Shown: piece by piece, positions 1 through 7,693 of the stretch | Position numbering within the stretch: the first letter of the stretch is position 1 | How the letters are laid out: the number at the start of each line of letters is the position of its first letter | Notes under the pieces: generated by a model | The model's database searches: none | The model's input: the letters and a program-made list of their open reading frames with translations, nothing else | What the model was told of the DNA's origin: nothing | Translations under genes and position numbers: made by a program | From: an uncultured Paracoccaceae bacterium | GTDB taxonomy: Bacteria > Pseudomonadota > Alphaproteobacteria > Rhodobacterales > Rhodobacteraceae | Direction: 5' to 3' | Assembly (NCBI GenBank): GCA_947503935.1 | Contig: CANNFR010000010.1 | Location: 62,001 to 126,000, forward strand | DNA: 64,000 bases

Positions 1-1
1 C

Positions 2-520
2 TCGGGCGTCGATCTGGACTGGGCGCGCATCGCTGTGGTGCTGAATGACGAACGCTGGGTGCCCGAGGATAGCCCAAGGTCGAACACCCGGCTTCTGCGC
101 GAGCGGCTGTTGATCGACAAGGCCGCCGACGCGCAATTCGTCCCGCTTTATGCCCCGACCGAAACCCCGGAAGAGGCGCTTGATGCCCTCTCCGAAAATC
201 TCAAGCCCCACCTGCCGATCTCGGTTCTTTTGCTGGGCATGGGCGCGGATATGCACACCGCCTCGCTCTTTCCCGGCGCCGATCGCCTGGCCGAGGCGCT
301 GGGCCCGAGCGCGCCCCCGCTGATGGCGATGCGTGCCGAGGGCGCGGGCGAGCCGCGCATCACCCTGACCGCCCCGATCCTGACCGGCGCGATGAGCACC
401 CACATCCTGATCACAGGCGCCGAGAAACGCGAGGCGCTGGAACGCGCCCGGCACTTGCCTTCGGGTCGCGCGCCGGTCCATGTTGTGCTGGGCAATGCGA
501 TAGTGCACTGGGCGGAGTAA
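2..520 (+). CDS. pgl: 6-phosphogluconolactonase (5' end cut by window)
   Basis: Hydrolyses 6-phosphogluconolactone to 6-phosphogluconate in the cytoplasm, the second step of the oxidative pentose phosphate and Entner-Doudoroff routes. The reading frame is open from base 2, so the true start lies outside the window; about 172 residues are visible, and the full family is about 220-240. The family loop is recognisable as [15 protein letters not shown], and NDERWVP is the conserved N-terminal-half motif. The stop at 518-520 is followed after two bases by the pgi start, so the two are probably translated from one message; in related bacteria zwf lies just upstream (inference). The internal GTG at 35 is not a convincing start because homology continues upstream of it. 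Confidence 0.93.
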   Translation, partial: SGVDLDWARIAVVLNDERWVPEDSPRSNTRLLRERLLIDKAADAQFVPLYAPTETPEEALDALSENLKPHLPISVLLLGMGADMHTASLFPGADRLAEALGPSAPPLMAMRAEGAGEPRITLTAPILTGAMSTHILITGAEKREALERARHLPSGRAPVHVVLGNAIVHWAE

Positions 521-522
521 GA

Positions 523-2118
523 ATGCATCTTTGGAAGAAGCTCGCCACTCATCAGGCGAAGATCAAGAACCGCTCCATCCTGTCGCTTTTTGATGAGACC
601 CGGGCGGCTGAATTTTCGGTTCAGGCCGATGAACTGCTCTTTGACTATTCCAAGATCAATCTCGACAAGACCGGCCGCGACCTGCTGTTGTCTCTGGCCG
701 AAGAAACCGGTGTCGCCGCCCGCCGCGAGGCGATGTTTTCGGGCGCCCGGATCAACGAGACCGAGGATCGCGCGGTTCTGCATACGGCCTTGCGCAACCT
801 CGAAGGGTCGCTCTGGGTCGACAACGAAGATGTGATGCCGGGCATACGCGAGACGCTGTCGCGGATGGAGGTGTTTGCCGAAATCGTCCGGTCCGGCGAA
901 TTCGTGGGGCAGGGCGGGCCGATCACCGATGTGGTGAATATCGGCATCGGCGGCTCCGACCTTGGCCCGGCCATGGCCACCTTGGCCCTGGCGCCCTATC
1001 ATAACGGCCCGAAATGCCATTTCGTCTCGAATATCGATGGCGCGCAGATCGCTGACACGCTGATCCAGCTTGACCCGGCGACGACCCTGCTGGTCATCGC
1101 GTCCAAAACCTTCACCACGGTCGAGACGATGACGAATGCCGAAACCGCGCGCTTGTGGATGACGGCATCCGTGGCAGACCCGGCTGCGCAGATCGTGGCG
1201 CTGTCGTCGGCCACCGAGAAAACCGCCGAATGGGGCATCGCGCCCGAACGTGTCTTCGGGTTCGAGGATTGGGTCGGCGGGCGCTATTCCCTCTGGGGGC
1301 CGATCGGGCTGTCGCTGATGCTGGCGATCGGACCTGACCAGTTCCGCGAGCTTCTGGCGGGCGCGGCGACGATGGACCAGCATTTTCGCGCCACGCCGTT
1401 TGAGCAGAACATGCCTGTCATGCTGGCGCTGACCGGTATCTGGCACCGTCAAGTCTGTGGCTGTCCCACCCGCGCGATCCTGCCCTACGATCAGCGGCTG
1501 GCGCGGCTGCCTGCCTACCTCCAGCAGCTTGAGATGGAAAGCAACGGCAAGCGCGTGGCGATGGATGGCCGCGATCTGACAGTGCCGTCCGGCCCCGTTG
1601 TCTGGGGCGAGCCCGGCACCAATGGCCAGCACGCTTTCTATCAGCTGATCCATCAGGGCACCGACATTATCCCGGCCGAGTTCATCGCCCCCCGCCACGC
1701 GCATGAGCCCGACCTCGAACACCAGCACCACCTGCTTCTGGCCAATTGCCTGGCCCAGTCCGAGGCGCTGATGCGCGGCCGCAACCTGTCGGAGGCGCGC
1801 CAGATGATGGCCGATCGCGGCCTGAAGGGCGGCGAGCGTGACCGCCAGGCGCGCCACCGCGTCTTCCCGGGCAATCGCCCGTCAACCACGCTTCTGATGC
1901 CGCAACTCACGCCCTTCACGCTCGGCCAACTCATCGCGCTTTACGAGCATCGGGTGTTCGTCGAGGGGGCGATCCTGGGCATCAACTCCTTCGACCAGTG
2001 GGGGGTGGAGCTTGGCAAGGAACTTGCCCAGGACCTGGTGCCGATGGTGGCAGGCGCCGAGAGTGCCGAGGGCAAAGACGGCTCGACCCAAATGCTCCTC
2101 AGCTATCTTAAAAGCTGA
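523..2118 (+). CDS. pgi: Glucose-6-phosphate isomerase
   Basis: Interconverts glucose 6-phosphate and fructose 6-phosphate in the cytoplasm. The 531-residue product is of normal length. Motifs in order: GIGGSDLGP at residues 141-149 and SKTFTT at 194-199 (phosphate binding), the family signature DWVGGRYS at 249-256, the catalytic-glutamate block ESNGK at 339-343, and [13 protein letters not shown] near 366-377 with the catalytic histidine. The ATG lies two bases after the pgl stop, so translational coupling is likely. No clear terminator is seen after the stop; the 280 bases that follow carry no gene. Confidence 0.97.
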   Translation: MHLWKKLATHQAKIKNRSILSLFDETRAAEFSVQADELLFDYSKINLDKTGRDLLLSLAEETGVAARREAMFSGARINETEDRAVLHTALRNLEGSLWVDNEDVMPGIRETLSRMEVFAEIVRSGEFVGQGGPITDVVNIGIGGSDLGPAMATLALAPYHNGPKCHFVSNIDGAQIADTLIQLDPATTLLVIASKTFTTVETMTNAETARLWMTASVADPAAQIVALSSATEKTAEWGIAPERVFGFEDWVGGRYSLWGPIGLSLMLAIGPDQFRELLAGAATMDQHFRATPFEQNMPVMLALTGIWHRQVCGCPTRAILPYDQRLARLPAYLQQLEMESNGKRVAMDGRDLTVPSGPVVWGEPGTNGQHAFYQLIHQGTDIIPAEFIAPRHAHEPDLEHQHHLLLANCLAQSEALMRGRNLSEARQMMADRGLKGGERDRQARHRVFPGNRPSTTLLMPQLTPFTLGQLIALYEHRVFVEGAILGINSFDQWGVELGKELAQDLVPMVAGAESAEGKDGSTQMLLSYLKS

Positions 2119-2398
2119 TCCCCACACCGCCCCTGTCCGGTTCCCGATATTCCCGCCGAAGGCCCACCCGACCGGCAACACACGCATACATGTGGAGCTT
2201 CGGATAACTCCGCCTCTTCGTTACCAGCTGGTCCAAATAACGAAGATTTGACGTGCAACGGAGGTCCAGTTTGAGCCCTTTTTGAAAGATGCTGCATAAG
2301 GCGCGAATGTCGGCCATGCAATCGGTGGCTCCGCCGCAGACATCCCCCTCCAACAGCGAATGGCCGAGAATTGAGACTCTAGATGACAGGAATTGCAT
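2119..2398. other. Gene-free stretch after pgi
   Basis: No convincing reading frame, RNA gene or strong hairpin terminator is seen in these 280 bases. Base composition falls toward AT from about 2200 onward and stays low through the next gene, so this looks like the left border of a small accessory patch. It may contain decayed sequence, but nothing in it was recognised. Confidence 0.4.
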
Positions 2399-2926
2399 TC
2401 AGCCGTGCAGCTCATCGATGCGGCGTGATAGCCTTGTGTAATATGAATGGGTCAAAAGATAATCGAAACCCATGATTGTTGGGATAAGCAAAGCCAAAAT
2501 GGCTGGTGCGACCGATAGAAGACCTGTAGTCTGCCAAATAACGAAGAGCAGAAGTGGCAACAATAATAAGAAAACACTGGTCAAGGAAATTTTGACTGTG
2601 GTCTTGAAGCCAGGTGGATCAGTGCGACTTCTAGCCAACCTCAAATTGACGTTTTTCTTTTTTGAACGTTCTTTTAAATAGTTAAAATACTGCTCTGTGG
2701 TCCACCTCTTGTCGCGAACGCTCAATGGAAGGCAGACTCCGAACAAAAACTCGACGCCGTCTCCAGCGCGAGCCGACGTGAATTCTCCAAATGACACTGG
2801 TGCCAAGTCGGAGTACGTAACCTCGTCTGGTTGTTTGCCCAGCGAGGTAGCAGCAGAAACAAACCAACCCTTGTCGCGCTTCCTCAAAAGACTGACGAAG
2901 TCTTTTTCTAAATCTTGAGTGTTCAT
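2399..2926 (-). CDS. Hypothetical protein with two C-terminal membrane segments
   Basis: The family is not recognised. The 175-residue product has a soluble charged N-terminal half (a lysine/arginine-rich stretch near residues 84-102) followed by two hydrophobic segments at about 111-131 and 134-156 and a short basic C-terminal tail, suggesting a hairpin anchor in the inner membrane with the N-terminal domain in the cytoplasm. It starts with ATG at 2926. Its base composition is visibly more AT-rich than the flanking core genes and it sits alone between pgi and ridA, both consistent with recent acquisition. Nothing nearby points to a function. Confidence 0.6.
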   Translation of the reverse strand: MNTQDLEKDFVSLLRKRDKGWFVSAATSLGKQPDEVTYSDLAPVSFGEFTSARAGDGVEFLFGVCLPLSVRDKRWTTEQYFNYLKERSKKKNVNLRLARSRTDPPGFKTTVKISLTSVFLLLLPLLLFVIWQTTGLLSVAPAILALLIPTIMGFDYLLTHSYYTRLSRRIDELHG

Positions 2927-3219
2927 GCTTTCAATCTATCCGGTGGGCGAATGGCTCGTCTACTAGTCTGACTCGCGGCAAACGCGGTGCATGGCGAGTC
3001 AATTCCAATGAAAATCGTCTCTGCACCCAGAATATGCTCACTGATCGTCAAAGCGGTCATTGGTTTAGCCGCAGCGAAGGTCAGTAAAGTCTGCAATGCC
3101 GTCATCGGATCAGAAATGCCTGAGATTTGGGTTAAACTGCGTGACACGGTCGACGACCCGGGGTCGGAAGCTCGGCCTCTTGATCCTAAAGACTTGCGAG
3201 TTGCTACAGCGCTGAGTGA
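2927..3219. other. Probable non-coding or decayed stretch
   Basis: Between the small membrane protein and ridA, short open frames exist on both strands (for example 2923-3147 on the minus strand and 2987-3256 on the plus strand), but neither has a good ribosome-binding site, a recognisable domain or the codon pattern of its neighbours. It may be a remnant of a lost gene; no family could be named. Confidence 0.3.
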
Positions 3220-3567
3220 TCAGGCGGCTGCCGTGACGATGATTTCCACCTTGTAGTCCGGCGTGGCCAGCTTGGCTTCACCCGTGGCGCGGGCCGGGGC
3301 TTGGCCCTCTGGCACCCAGGCATCCCACACCGCATTCATCTCGGCGAAATCGGCCATATCGGCCAGCCAGATCTGGGCGTAGAGGATCCGCGTCTTGTCC
3401 GACCCCGCGTCCGACAGCAGTCGCTCAATCTCGGCCAGGATATCCTGCGTCTGCTGCGTCACGCTGGCGCCGGCTGTGCCGACCTGACCGGCCAGATAGA
3501 CGGTGCCGTTGTGGACCACGGCCTGGCTCATGCGTGTGCCGGTCTCGATACGGGTGATATCGCTCAT
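3220..3567 (-). CDS. RidA/YjgF-family protein
   Basis: Members of this family deaminate reactive enamine/imine intermediates produced by PLP enzymes, or act as related small-molecule hydrolases; they work as cytoplasmic trimers. The 115-residue product is of usual length. VVHNGTVYLAGQVG and the C-terminal block with the conserved arginine in ARATGEAKL are typical. The upstream in-frame ATG at 3603 would add 12 unrelated residues; the start at 3567 (MSDITRIE) is preferred because GAGGAG lies just ahead of it. The gene lies between two AT-rich genes, but its own composition matches the core genome, so it is probably ancestral. Exact subfamily uncertain. Confidence 0.85.
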   Translation of the reverse strand: MSDITRIETGTRMSQAVVHNGTVYLAGQVGTAGASVTQQTQDILAEIERLLSDAGSDKTRILYAQIWLADMADFAEMNAVWDAWVPEGQAPARATGEAKLATPDYKVEIIVTAAA

Positions 3568-3636
3568 CGGGGGAACACTCCTCAATTGTCTTTCCCCACG
3601 CATAACGCGGGTTCACACCGGGCGCCAGAGATCGGA

Positions 3637-3682
3637 TGGAGCGAGTGAAGGGAAGCGAACCCTCGTCGTAAGCTTGGGAAGC
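3637..3682 (-). repeat. Displaced copy of the tRNA-Gly 3' half (candidate attachment site)
   Basis: These 46 bases match 4727-4772, the 3' part of the intact tRNA-Gly(CCC) including the encoded CCA, with two mismatches (at 3644 and 3655). The copy starts in the anticodon stem and runs to the CCA end in the same orientation as the tRNA. It cannot form a tRNA, because the 5' acceptor strand and D arm are missing. A partial 3'-end copy in direct orientation downstream of an intact tRNA is the usual footprint of site-specific integration of a mobile element; no integrase gene remains between the copies. Confidence 0.8.
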
Positions 3683-3694
3683 ATAGAATGATGG

Positions 3695-3715
3695 TGAAAA
3701 ATCAATGATTTTTCA
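3695..3715. repeat. AT-rich perfect palindrome next to the tRNA copy
   Basis: TGAAAAATCA and its reverse complement TGATTTTTCA are separated by a single A. The palindrome lies 12 bases inside the tRNA-derived repeat and 8 bases beyond the stop of the cargo gene at 3723. It could end transcription of that gene, or be an arm or core-flanking site of the lost integration system. The very short spacer makes it more likely to work as a protein-binding or cruciform element than as a standard intrinsic terminator. Confidence 0.5.
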
Positions 3716-3722
3716 TTTTAAT

Positions 3723-4685
3723 TCAAAAACCCATCCAGTCGATGATTTGCGTCACGACCAAGATGACCACGACAACGATTGCCGCCTGATAGAAGGCGTC
3801 CAAACGCGTTCGGATGCCTTGGACATCGTGCGATAGCCTCGCCATGACCTTCTCGATATCGCGCTCGACGGGCTCCATCTCGGGCTCAAGGTAGTCATTA
3901 TCGTCCGGCTCGTGACGCACGGCGGCGGTCCTTTTGTCGAGTGTAGGTGCCCATTCCAACAAAACTTCTTGCAAGCGTGCTTTCGTCTTGCCGCTCGCAC
4001 CTTTGGGCGTCCCAAACGCGCTGTCACCTTCGTCTTCGCACAGGATCGCGTAGTTGTAGTAGTGCCCGCGTATCCCGGCACCCATGCTTTCGTATCCGAA
4101 CTCGAAGACATCCGCGAGGATTTCCAATCGGGCGGAGCGGATACCGCCGTTTTTGATCGCTAGAATTAGGTCGTCGAACTTGTCTTGGGACAGGAACACC
4201 GTCGCGAATAGCTGCGACGTTTCGTAGTACTCACCCGCGCCGTGGTATTGGATTGAGCCGATCTCGTCCTTCATCCATCCTTCTTCGGGCTTGTCGTCGT
4301 CCTCACCGATGATCGGAAGAGTATCGACTGTCGCGGTCTCCTGTAGTTTCTCGAGCGCGACAGGGTGGATTTCCACGCTGAGTTGCGTAAACGTCTCGTT
4401 CTCGTTTTTGTCCAGCGTTATCGCGTGGATGCGGCAGTTGTCTAATACACCCAGTCCAGTAATGAATTCACGCGTTGAAAACCCAGCTGCTTGTTTCGGC
4501 TCTCTGTATTGTTCGATCTCCCAAGAGGTAGTATTGAGGACCGATAGCCGCTCAAATTGCAGGTTGAGACGATTTGGCTTTTTCTCGGATTCTCCTTCAT
4601 TCTTTTTACCCTTGTACTCGTGAGGGTAGACGAGCGTCGTTCCGTCCTTGATCTTCCAATCCGATGTGTCTTTGAAATCGCTCAT
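3723..4685 (-). CDS. Hypothetical tail-anchored protein, sole cargo of the tRNA-Gly insertion
   Basis: The family is not recognised. The 320-residue product begins with a hydrophilic, lysine/glutamate-rich segment, has a globular mixed region to about residue 240, an acidic stretch near 265-280, a charged likely coiled segment near 280-297, and one hydrophobic C-terminal segment at about 301-316 with only a few residues after it. That layout suggests a cytoplasmic domain anchored to the inner membrane by its tail. ATG at 4685 lies 41 bases past the CCA end of tRNA-Gly on the same strand, so it may be transcribed with the tRNA. It is the only gene between the intact tRNA and the displaced copy, and it is more AT-rich than the core. 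Defence or phage-related roles are possible but unsupported. Confidence 0.65.
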   Translation of the reverse strand: MSDFKDTSDWKIKDGTTLVYPHEYKGKKNEGESEKKPNRLNLQFERLSVLNTTSWEIEQYREPKQAAGFSTREFITGLGVLDNCRIHAITLDKNENETFTQLSVEIHPVALEKLQETATVDTLPIIGEDDDKPEEGWMKDEIGSIQYHGAGEYYETSQLFATVFLSQDKFDDLILAIKNGGIRSARLEILADVFEFGYESMGAGIRGHYYNYAILCEDEGDSAFGTPKGASGKTKARLQEVLLEWAPTLDKRTAAVRHEPDDNDYLEPEMEPVERDIEKVMARLSHDVQGIRTRLDAFYQAAIVVVVILVVTQIIDWMGF

Positions 4686-4726
4686 GCAGGAACGGTAACC
4701 CTTTGAAGATCTGAAAGAAAGGAACT

Positions 4727-4800
4727 TGGAGCGGGTGAAGGGAATCGAACCCTCGTCGTAAGCTTGGGAAGCTTCTGCTCTACCATTGAGCTACACCCGC
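4727..4800 (-). tRNA. tRNA-Gly (anticodon CCC)
   Basis: The minus strand folds as a complete tRNA: 7-bp acceptor stem (GCGGGTG with CACCCGC), D arm GCTC/GAGC, anticodon loop TTCCCAA reading GGG codons, T arm with TTCGATT, discriminator T and an encoded CCA. It is the intact partner of the partial copy at 3637-3682 and so the probable attB gene of a former integration event. Confidence 0.95.
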
Positions 4801-4882
4801 ATCATCTCCGGGAAATACGGCCGCCGGCTTTTGCCGTCAAGGTCCCGCGGTTCTTGACCCGGCTCGCGCCGGACCGCATCGC

Positions 4883-5626
4883 TTACGCCGATCCCTGAAG
4901 CAGACGGCGGGCCAGGATCCGTGCGTGATCGGGTTCGGTTTGCCAGCCCGAGGCGACCTCCCACGCCAGATGGGCTTGGGCCAAGGCCCGGGGCATGCGG
5001 TTCGGCGACAGCGCTGCATGATCGAAGAGCGGCGTATCGCGCCGGGCCTCGTCCCAGTCGATCAGGATCAGGCGGCCATCCTGCGCGCGGATCAAATTTG
5101 CGGGGCTCAGGTCGCCGTGGATCGCGGTCTCGCGGCGGGTCTGCAGTGCGGTCCAGGCACCTCGGCAGGCCGCAACGATCCTATCGGGCATCGCCGACAG
5201 ATTGATATCGCCGCCATGGGTGCCGCTGAGAAGGTCGGCCGCGCCGGCAAAGCCCGGCCGGTGCCGCCAGCTGGCCGTCGCTTGACGCAGCTTGGCCAGT
5301 CCCGCGCGCAGGCCGGCCATGTCGGTGGCGGTGGATGGTTGCCCCTCGATGAAGGGTTCCACGGTCAGCCCGCCCAGGCCGAAGAGACCCGCATCCGATT
5401 TGCGGTAGGCCGCCACGCCCAGGCCGACCTCTGCGGCCTGGCATTGCAGGTGATGCGCCCGGGCCAGCGCCGCTTCGCTGCGGCGCGTGGTCTTGGCGAT
5501 CCAAAGTGTGTCATCTGCAGCGCGCACCAGATAGACCCGGTTGCGATGCCCGCCGAGCAACGGACGCTCGACATGATACGTCCCCCAGGCGGCAAGACGT
5601 TCAGCCAGATCCTGCGCTTCGCTCAC
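4883..5626 (-). CDS. Aminoglycoside-phosphotransferase-family kinase (APH/choline kinase fold)
   Basis: Cytoplasmic ATP-dependent phosphotransferase of unknown substrate. The catalytic loop IHGDLSPANLI and the metal-binding LIDWDEA downstream give the APH signature, and GGHRNRVYLV near the N terminus is the nucleotide-loop region. The product is 247 residues, somewhat short for the family. A longer frame reaches 5803, but the extension is Arg/Pro-rich and overlaps the divergent LysR gene; a GTG at 5626 has GGGAGG six bases upstream and is chosen. Homologues act on choline, homoserine, fructosamine or antibiotics; the substrate cannot be read from sequence. The divergent LysR gene may regulate it. 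Confidence 0.85.
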   Translation of the reverse strand: MSEAQDLAERLAAWGTYHVERPLLGGHRNRVYLVRAADDTLWIAKTTRRSEAALARAHHLQCQAAEVGLGVAAYRKSDAGLFGLGGLTVEPFIEGQPSTATDMAGLRAGLAKLRQATASWRHRPGFAGAADLLSGTHGGDINLSAMPDRIVAACRGAWTALQTRRETAIHGDLSPANLIRAQDGRLILIDWDEARRDTPLFDHAALSPNRMPRALAQAHLAWEVASGWQTEPDHARILARRLLQGSA

Positions 5627-5744
5627 ATCGGCCTCCCTTGATGCGCCCGTCTGGCTAGAACGGCGCGGCCGCTCTGCCAAGCCCCTTGCACCTGCGAACA
5701 GGACATGGCCCAATGGTGCGATATCGTTCGGGAGCGCACATGAG

Positions 5745-6632
5745 ATGAGCATTGACGGCTGGGACGAAATTCGCACCGCGTTCCATGTGGCGCGCCTCGG
5801 CACCGTGTCAGGGGCGGCCGACGTTTTGGGCGTGCATCATGCCACGGTGATCCGGCACATCGACGCGTTGGAGACGCGGCTGGGTGCCAAGCTGTTTCAG
5901 CGCCACGCGCGCGGCTATACTGCGACGGAGGCGGGGCGCGATCTGCTGCAAGTGGCCCAGGCCACCGACGACCAACTGACCCAGCTGGCCGGCCGGATCA
6001 GGGGCCGGGGCGAAGAGGTCTCGGGCGAGATGGTGATCACCTCGCTCTCGATCATCGCGCCGCTTCTGACACCCGCGATCGTGGCGTTCCAGGCGGCCCA
6101 TCCGGGCCTTGTCGTGCGGTTTCTGACCGATGAGAGGATCTTCCGCCTGGAATATGGCGAGGCGCATGTGGCGATCCGTGCGGGGACCGTGCCTGACCAG
6201 CCCGATAACGTTGTGCAGCCATTTCTGACCCTAGGCCACGCGCTCTATGCCTCGCAAGAATACGTCAAGGCCCATGGCACGCCGGAGGATGACAGCGATC
6301 TGGCCGGACACACCTTCGTGGGCGAAGACACCGGCCAGAGCCCCGCGCCGTTTATGCGCTGGCTGCGTGAGGCGGTCCCGCCAGAGGCCGTCACCTGGCG
6401 CGGGTCAAACCCATCGGCCCTGCATGAGGCGATCCGTAATGGCGCGGGCATCGGGTTCATGCCGGTCTACGCCGCGCGCAATGACCCGCGCGTCGTGCAG
6501 GTGATGGCGCCGCGCAAGGAGTGGGCGTCGCCCATCTGGCTGGTCACCCATGTCGATTTGCATCGCACGACGAAGGTGCAGGCGTTTCTGACGCATCTGA
6601 AGAATATCGCGAAAACCTGGGGCGAGGTCTGA
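5745..6632 (+). CDS. LysR-family transcriptional regulator
   Basis: DNA-binding regulator with an effector-binding domain. The winged helix-turn-helix is at residues about 10-65, including VSGAADVLGVHHATVIRHI at 21-39, followed by a periplasmic-binding-protein-like domain to residue 295, the usual family length. It is transcribed away from the phosphotransferase, with 118 bases between the starts, and its stop is 11 bases before the EamA exporter start, so the exporter is a likely target and cotranscribed partner. Confidence 0.94.
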   Translation: MSIDGWDEIRTAFHVARLGTVSGAADVLGVHHATVIRHIDALETRLGAKLFQRHARGYTATEAGRDLLQVAQATDDQLTQLAGRIRGRGEEVSGEMVITSLSIIAPLLTPAIVAFQAAHPGLVVRFLTDERIFRLEYGEAHVAIRAGTVPDQPDNVVQPFLTLGHALYASQEYVKAHGTPEDDSDLAGHTFVGEDTGQSPAPFMRWLREAVPPEAVTWRGSNPSALHEAIRNGAGIGFMPVYAARNDPRVVQVMAPRKEWASPIWLVTHVDLHRTTKVQAFLTHLKNIAKTWGEV

Positions 6633-6643
6633 GGGGGCCGCCC

Positions 6644-7546
6644 GTGGCCGGTTTCGATCAAGCGGCGCGGGGGCATCTGGCGATGCTGGCCTTCTCGGCG
6701 CTGGTGGCGGGGTCCTTCTCTCTGGGCTCGATGGCGGCCGATCAGATCGCGCCGACCGCGCTGACGGCCGCGCGGTTCTTACTGGCGATCGCGATCATCG
6801 GCGCGCTGGCGCTGGCCACCGGCGGGGTGCCGCGCGCGGCGTTGCGCGCGCCCTGGCGCTATCTGTTGCTGGGTGCTCTCTTCGGGCTTTATTTCGTGCT
6901 GATGTTCGAGGGGTTGAAGACCGCCCCGCCGATCGCAACAGCGGCCGTCTTCACCCTGACCACGGTGATGGCGGCGGGGTTTGGGTGGCTTTTGTTGCGG
7001 CAGGTCCTGACGCCGCGCATGGCCCTTGCGCTGACGATCGGGGCGGCCGGGGCGCTTTGGGTGATCTTTCGCGCCGATCTGGCCGCGCTTTTGCGGTTCG
7101 AGGTGGGCCGGGGCGAGGTGATCTACTTCTGGGGCTGCTTCGCCCACGCGGCCTACACGCCCATGGTGCGCAAGCTGAACCGGGGCGAAAGCCCAGTGGT
7201 GTTTTCGCTGGGTATGATGGTGGCGGCTTTGGTGCTGGTGGCGGGCTATGGCTGGGCCGACATAAGGGCGACCGAGTGGCTGGCATTACCGGGGATCGTC
7301 TGGATCACACTGGTCTACCTCGCCGTCTTCGCCTCGGCCGCCACCTTCGTCTTGCTGCAATACGCAACGCTGAGGCTGCCCTCGGCCAAGGTGATGGCCT
7401 ACACCCATCTCACGCCCTCCTGGGTGATCCTGTGGGAGCTTGCGCTTGGCCGCGCACCACCCCCCGCTTTGGTCCTGGCGGGGGTGGGGCTGACGGTGGT
7501 GGCGCTCCTTCTTCTGGTCAAGGACGAGGCGGCGGCCCGAGGGTAG
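6644..7546 (+). CDS. EamA-family (DMT superfamily) exporter
   Basis: Inner-membrane transporter of the drug/metabolite superfamily, with about ten hydrophobic segments in two five-helix EamA repeats across 300 residues. The longer open frame beginning at 6521 overlaps the LysR gene; a GTG at 6644 directly after its stop, with GAGGGGG upstream, gives a product beginning VAGFDQAARG and is preferred. Substrates in this family include amino acids and other metabolites; none can be assigned here. Probably cotranscribed with the preceding lysR. Confidence 0.9.
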   Translation: MAGFDQAARGHLAMLAFSALVAGSFSLGSMAADQIAPTALTAARFLLAIAIIGALALATGGVPRAALRAPWRYLLLGALFGLYFVLMFEGLKTAPPIATAAVFTLTTVMAAGFGWLLLRQVLTPRMALALTIGAAGALWVIFRADLAALLRFEVGRGEVIYFWGCFAHAAYTPMVRKLNRGESPVVFSLGMMVAALVLVAGYGWADIRATEWLALPGIVWITLVYLAVFASAATFVLLQYATLRLPSAKVMAYTHLTPSWVILWELALGRAPPPALVLAGVGLTVVALLLLVKDEAAARG

Positions 7547-7693
7547 GGAACCCCTTGAGGCTTTAGAAGTCGCCCGACACATACAGCTATGGTCTTGAAC
7601 GCATCATGTTATCGACCCCCGGGCCGCTCTGGCGCTGACCAACGGCGCCATTCGACATTGTAACCTGCCAGTCAATATTGCTATTCGGGTGAT

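Noticed and set aside
1-520. Glycine replaced by methionine in the lactonase loop [14 protein letters not shown]
   Set aside because: The rest of the loop is intact, and the substitution may be normal in this group; it was not considered evidence for loss of function.
148-1857. 569-residue open frame on the minus strand opposite pgl and pgi
   Set aside because: It is antisense to two clear enzymes, is full of Arg/His/Gln as expected for a GC-rich shadow frame, and has no domain or ribosome-binding site.
2923-3256. Small genes on both strands between the membrane protein and ridA
   Set aside because: Both frames are short, overlap one another, and lack a ribosome-binding site or known sequence pattern.
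3637-3682. A second tRNA gene
   Set aside because: Only the 3' half is present, without the 5' acceptor strand and D arm, so it cannot fold or function as a tRNA.
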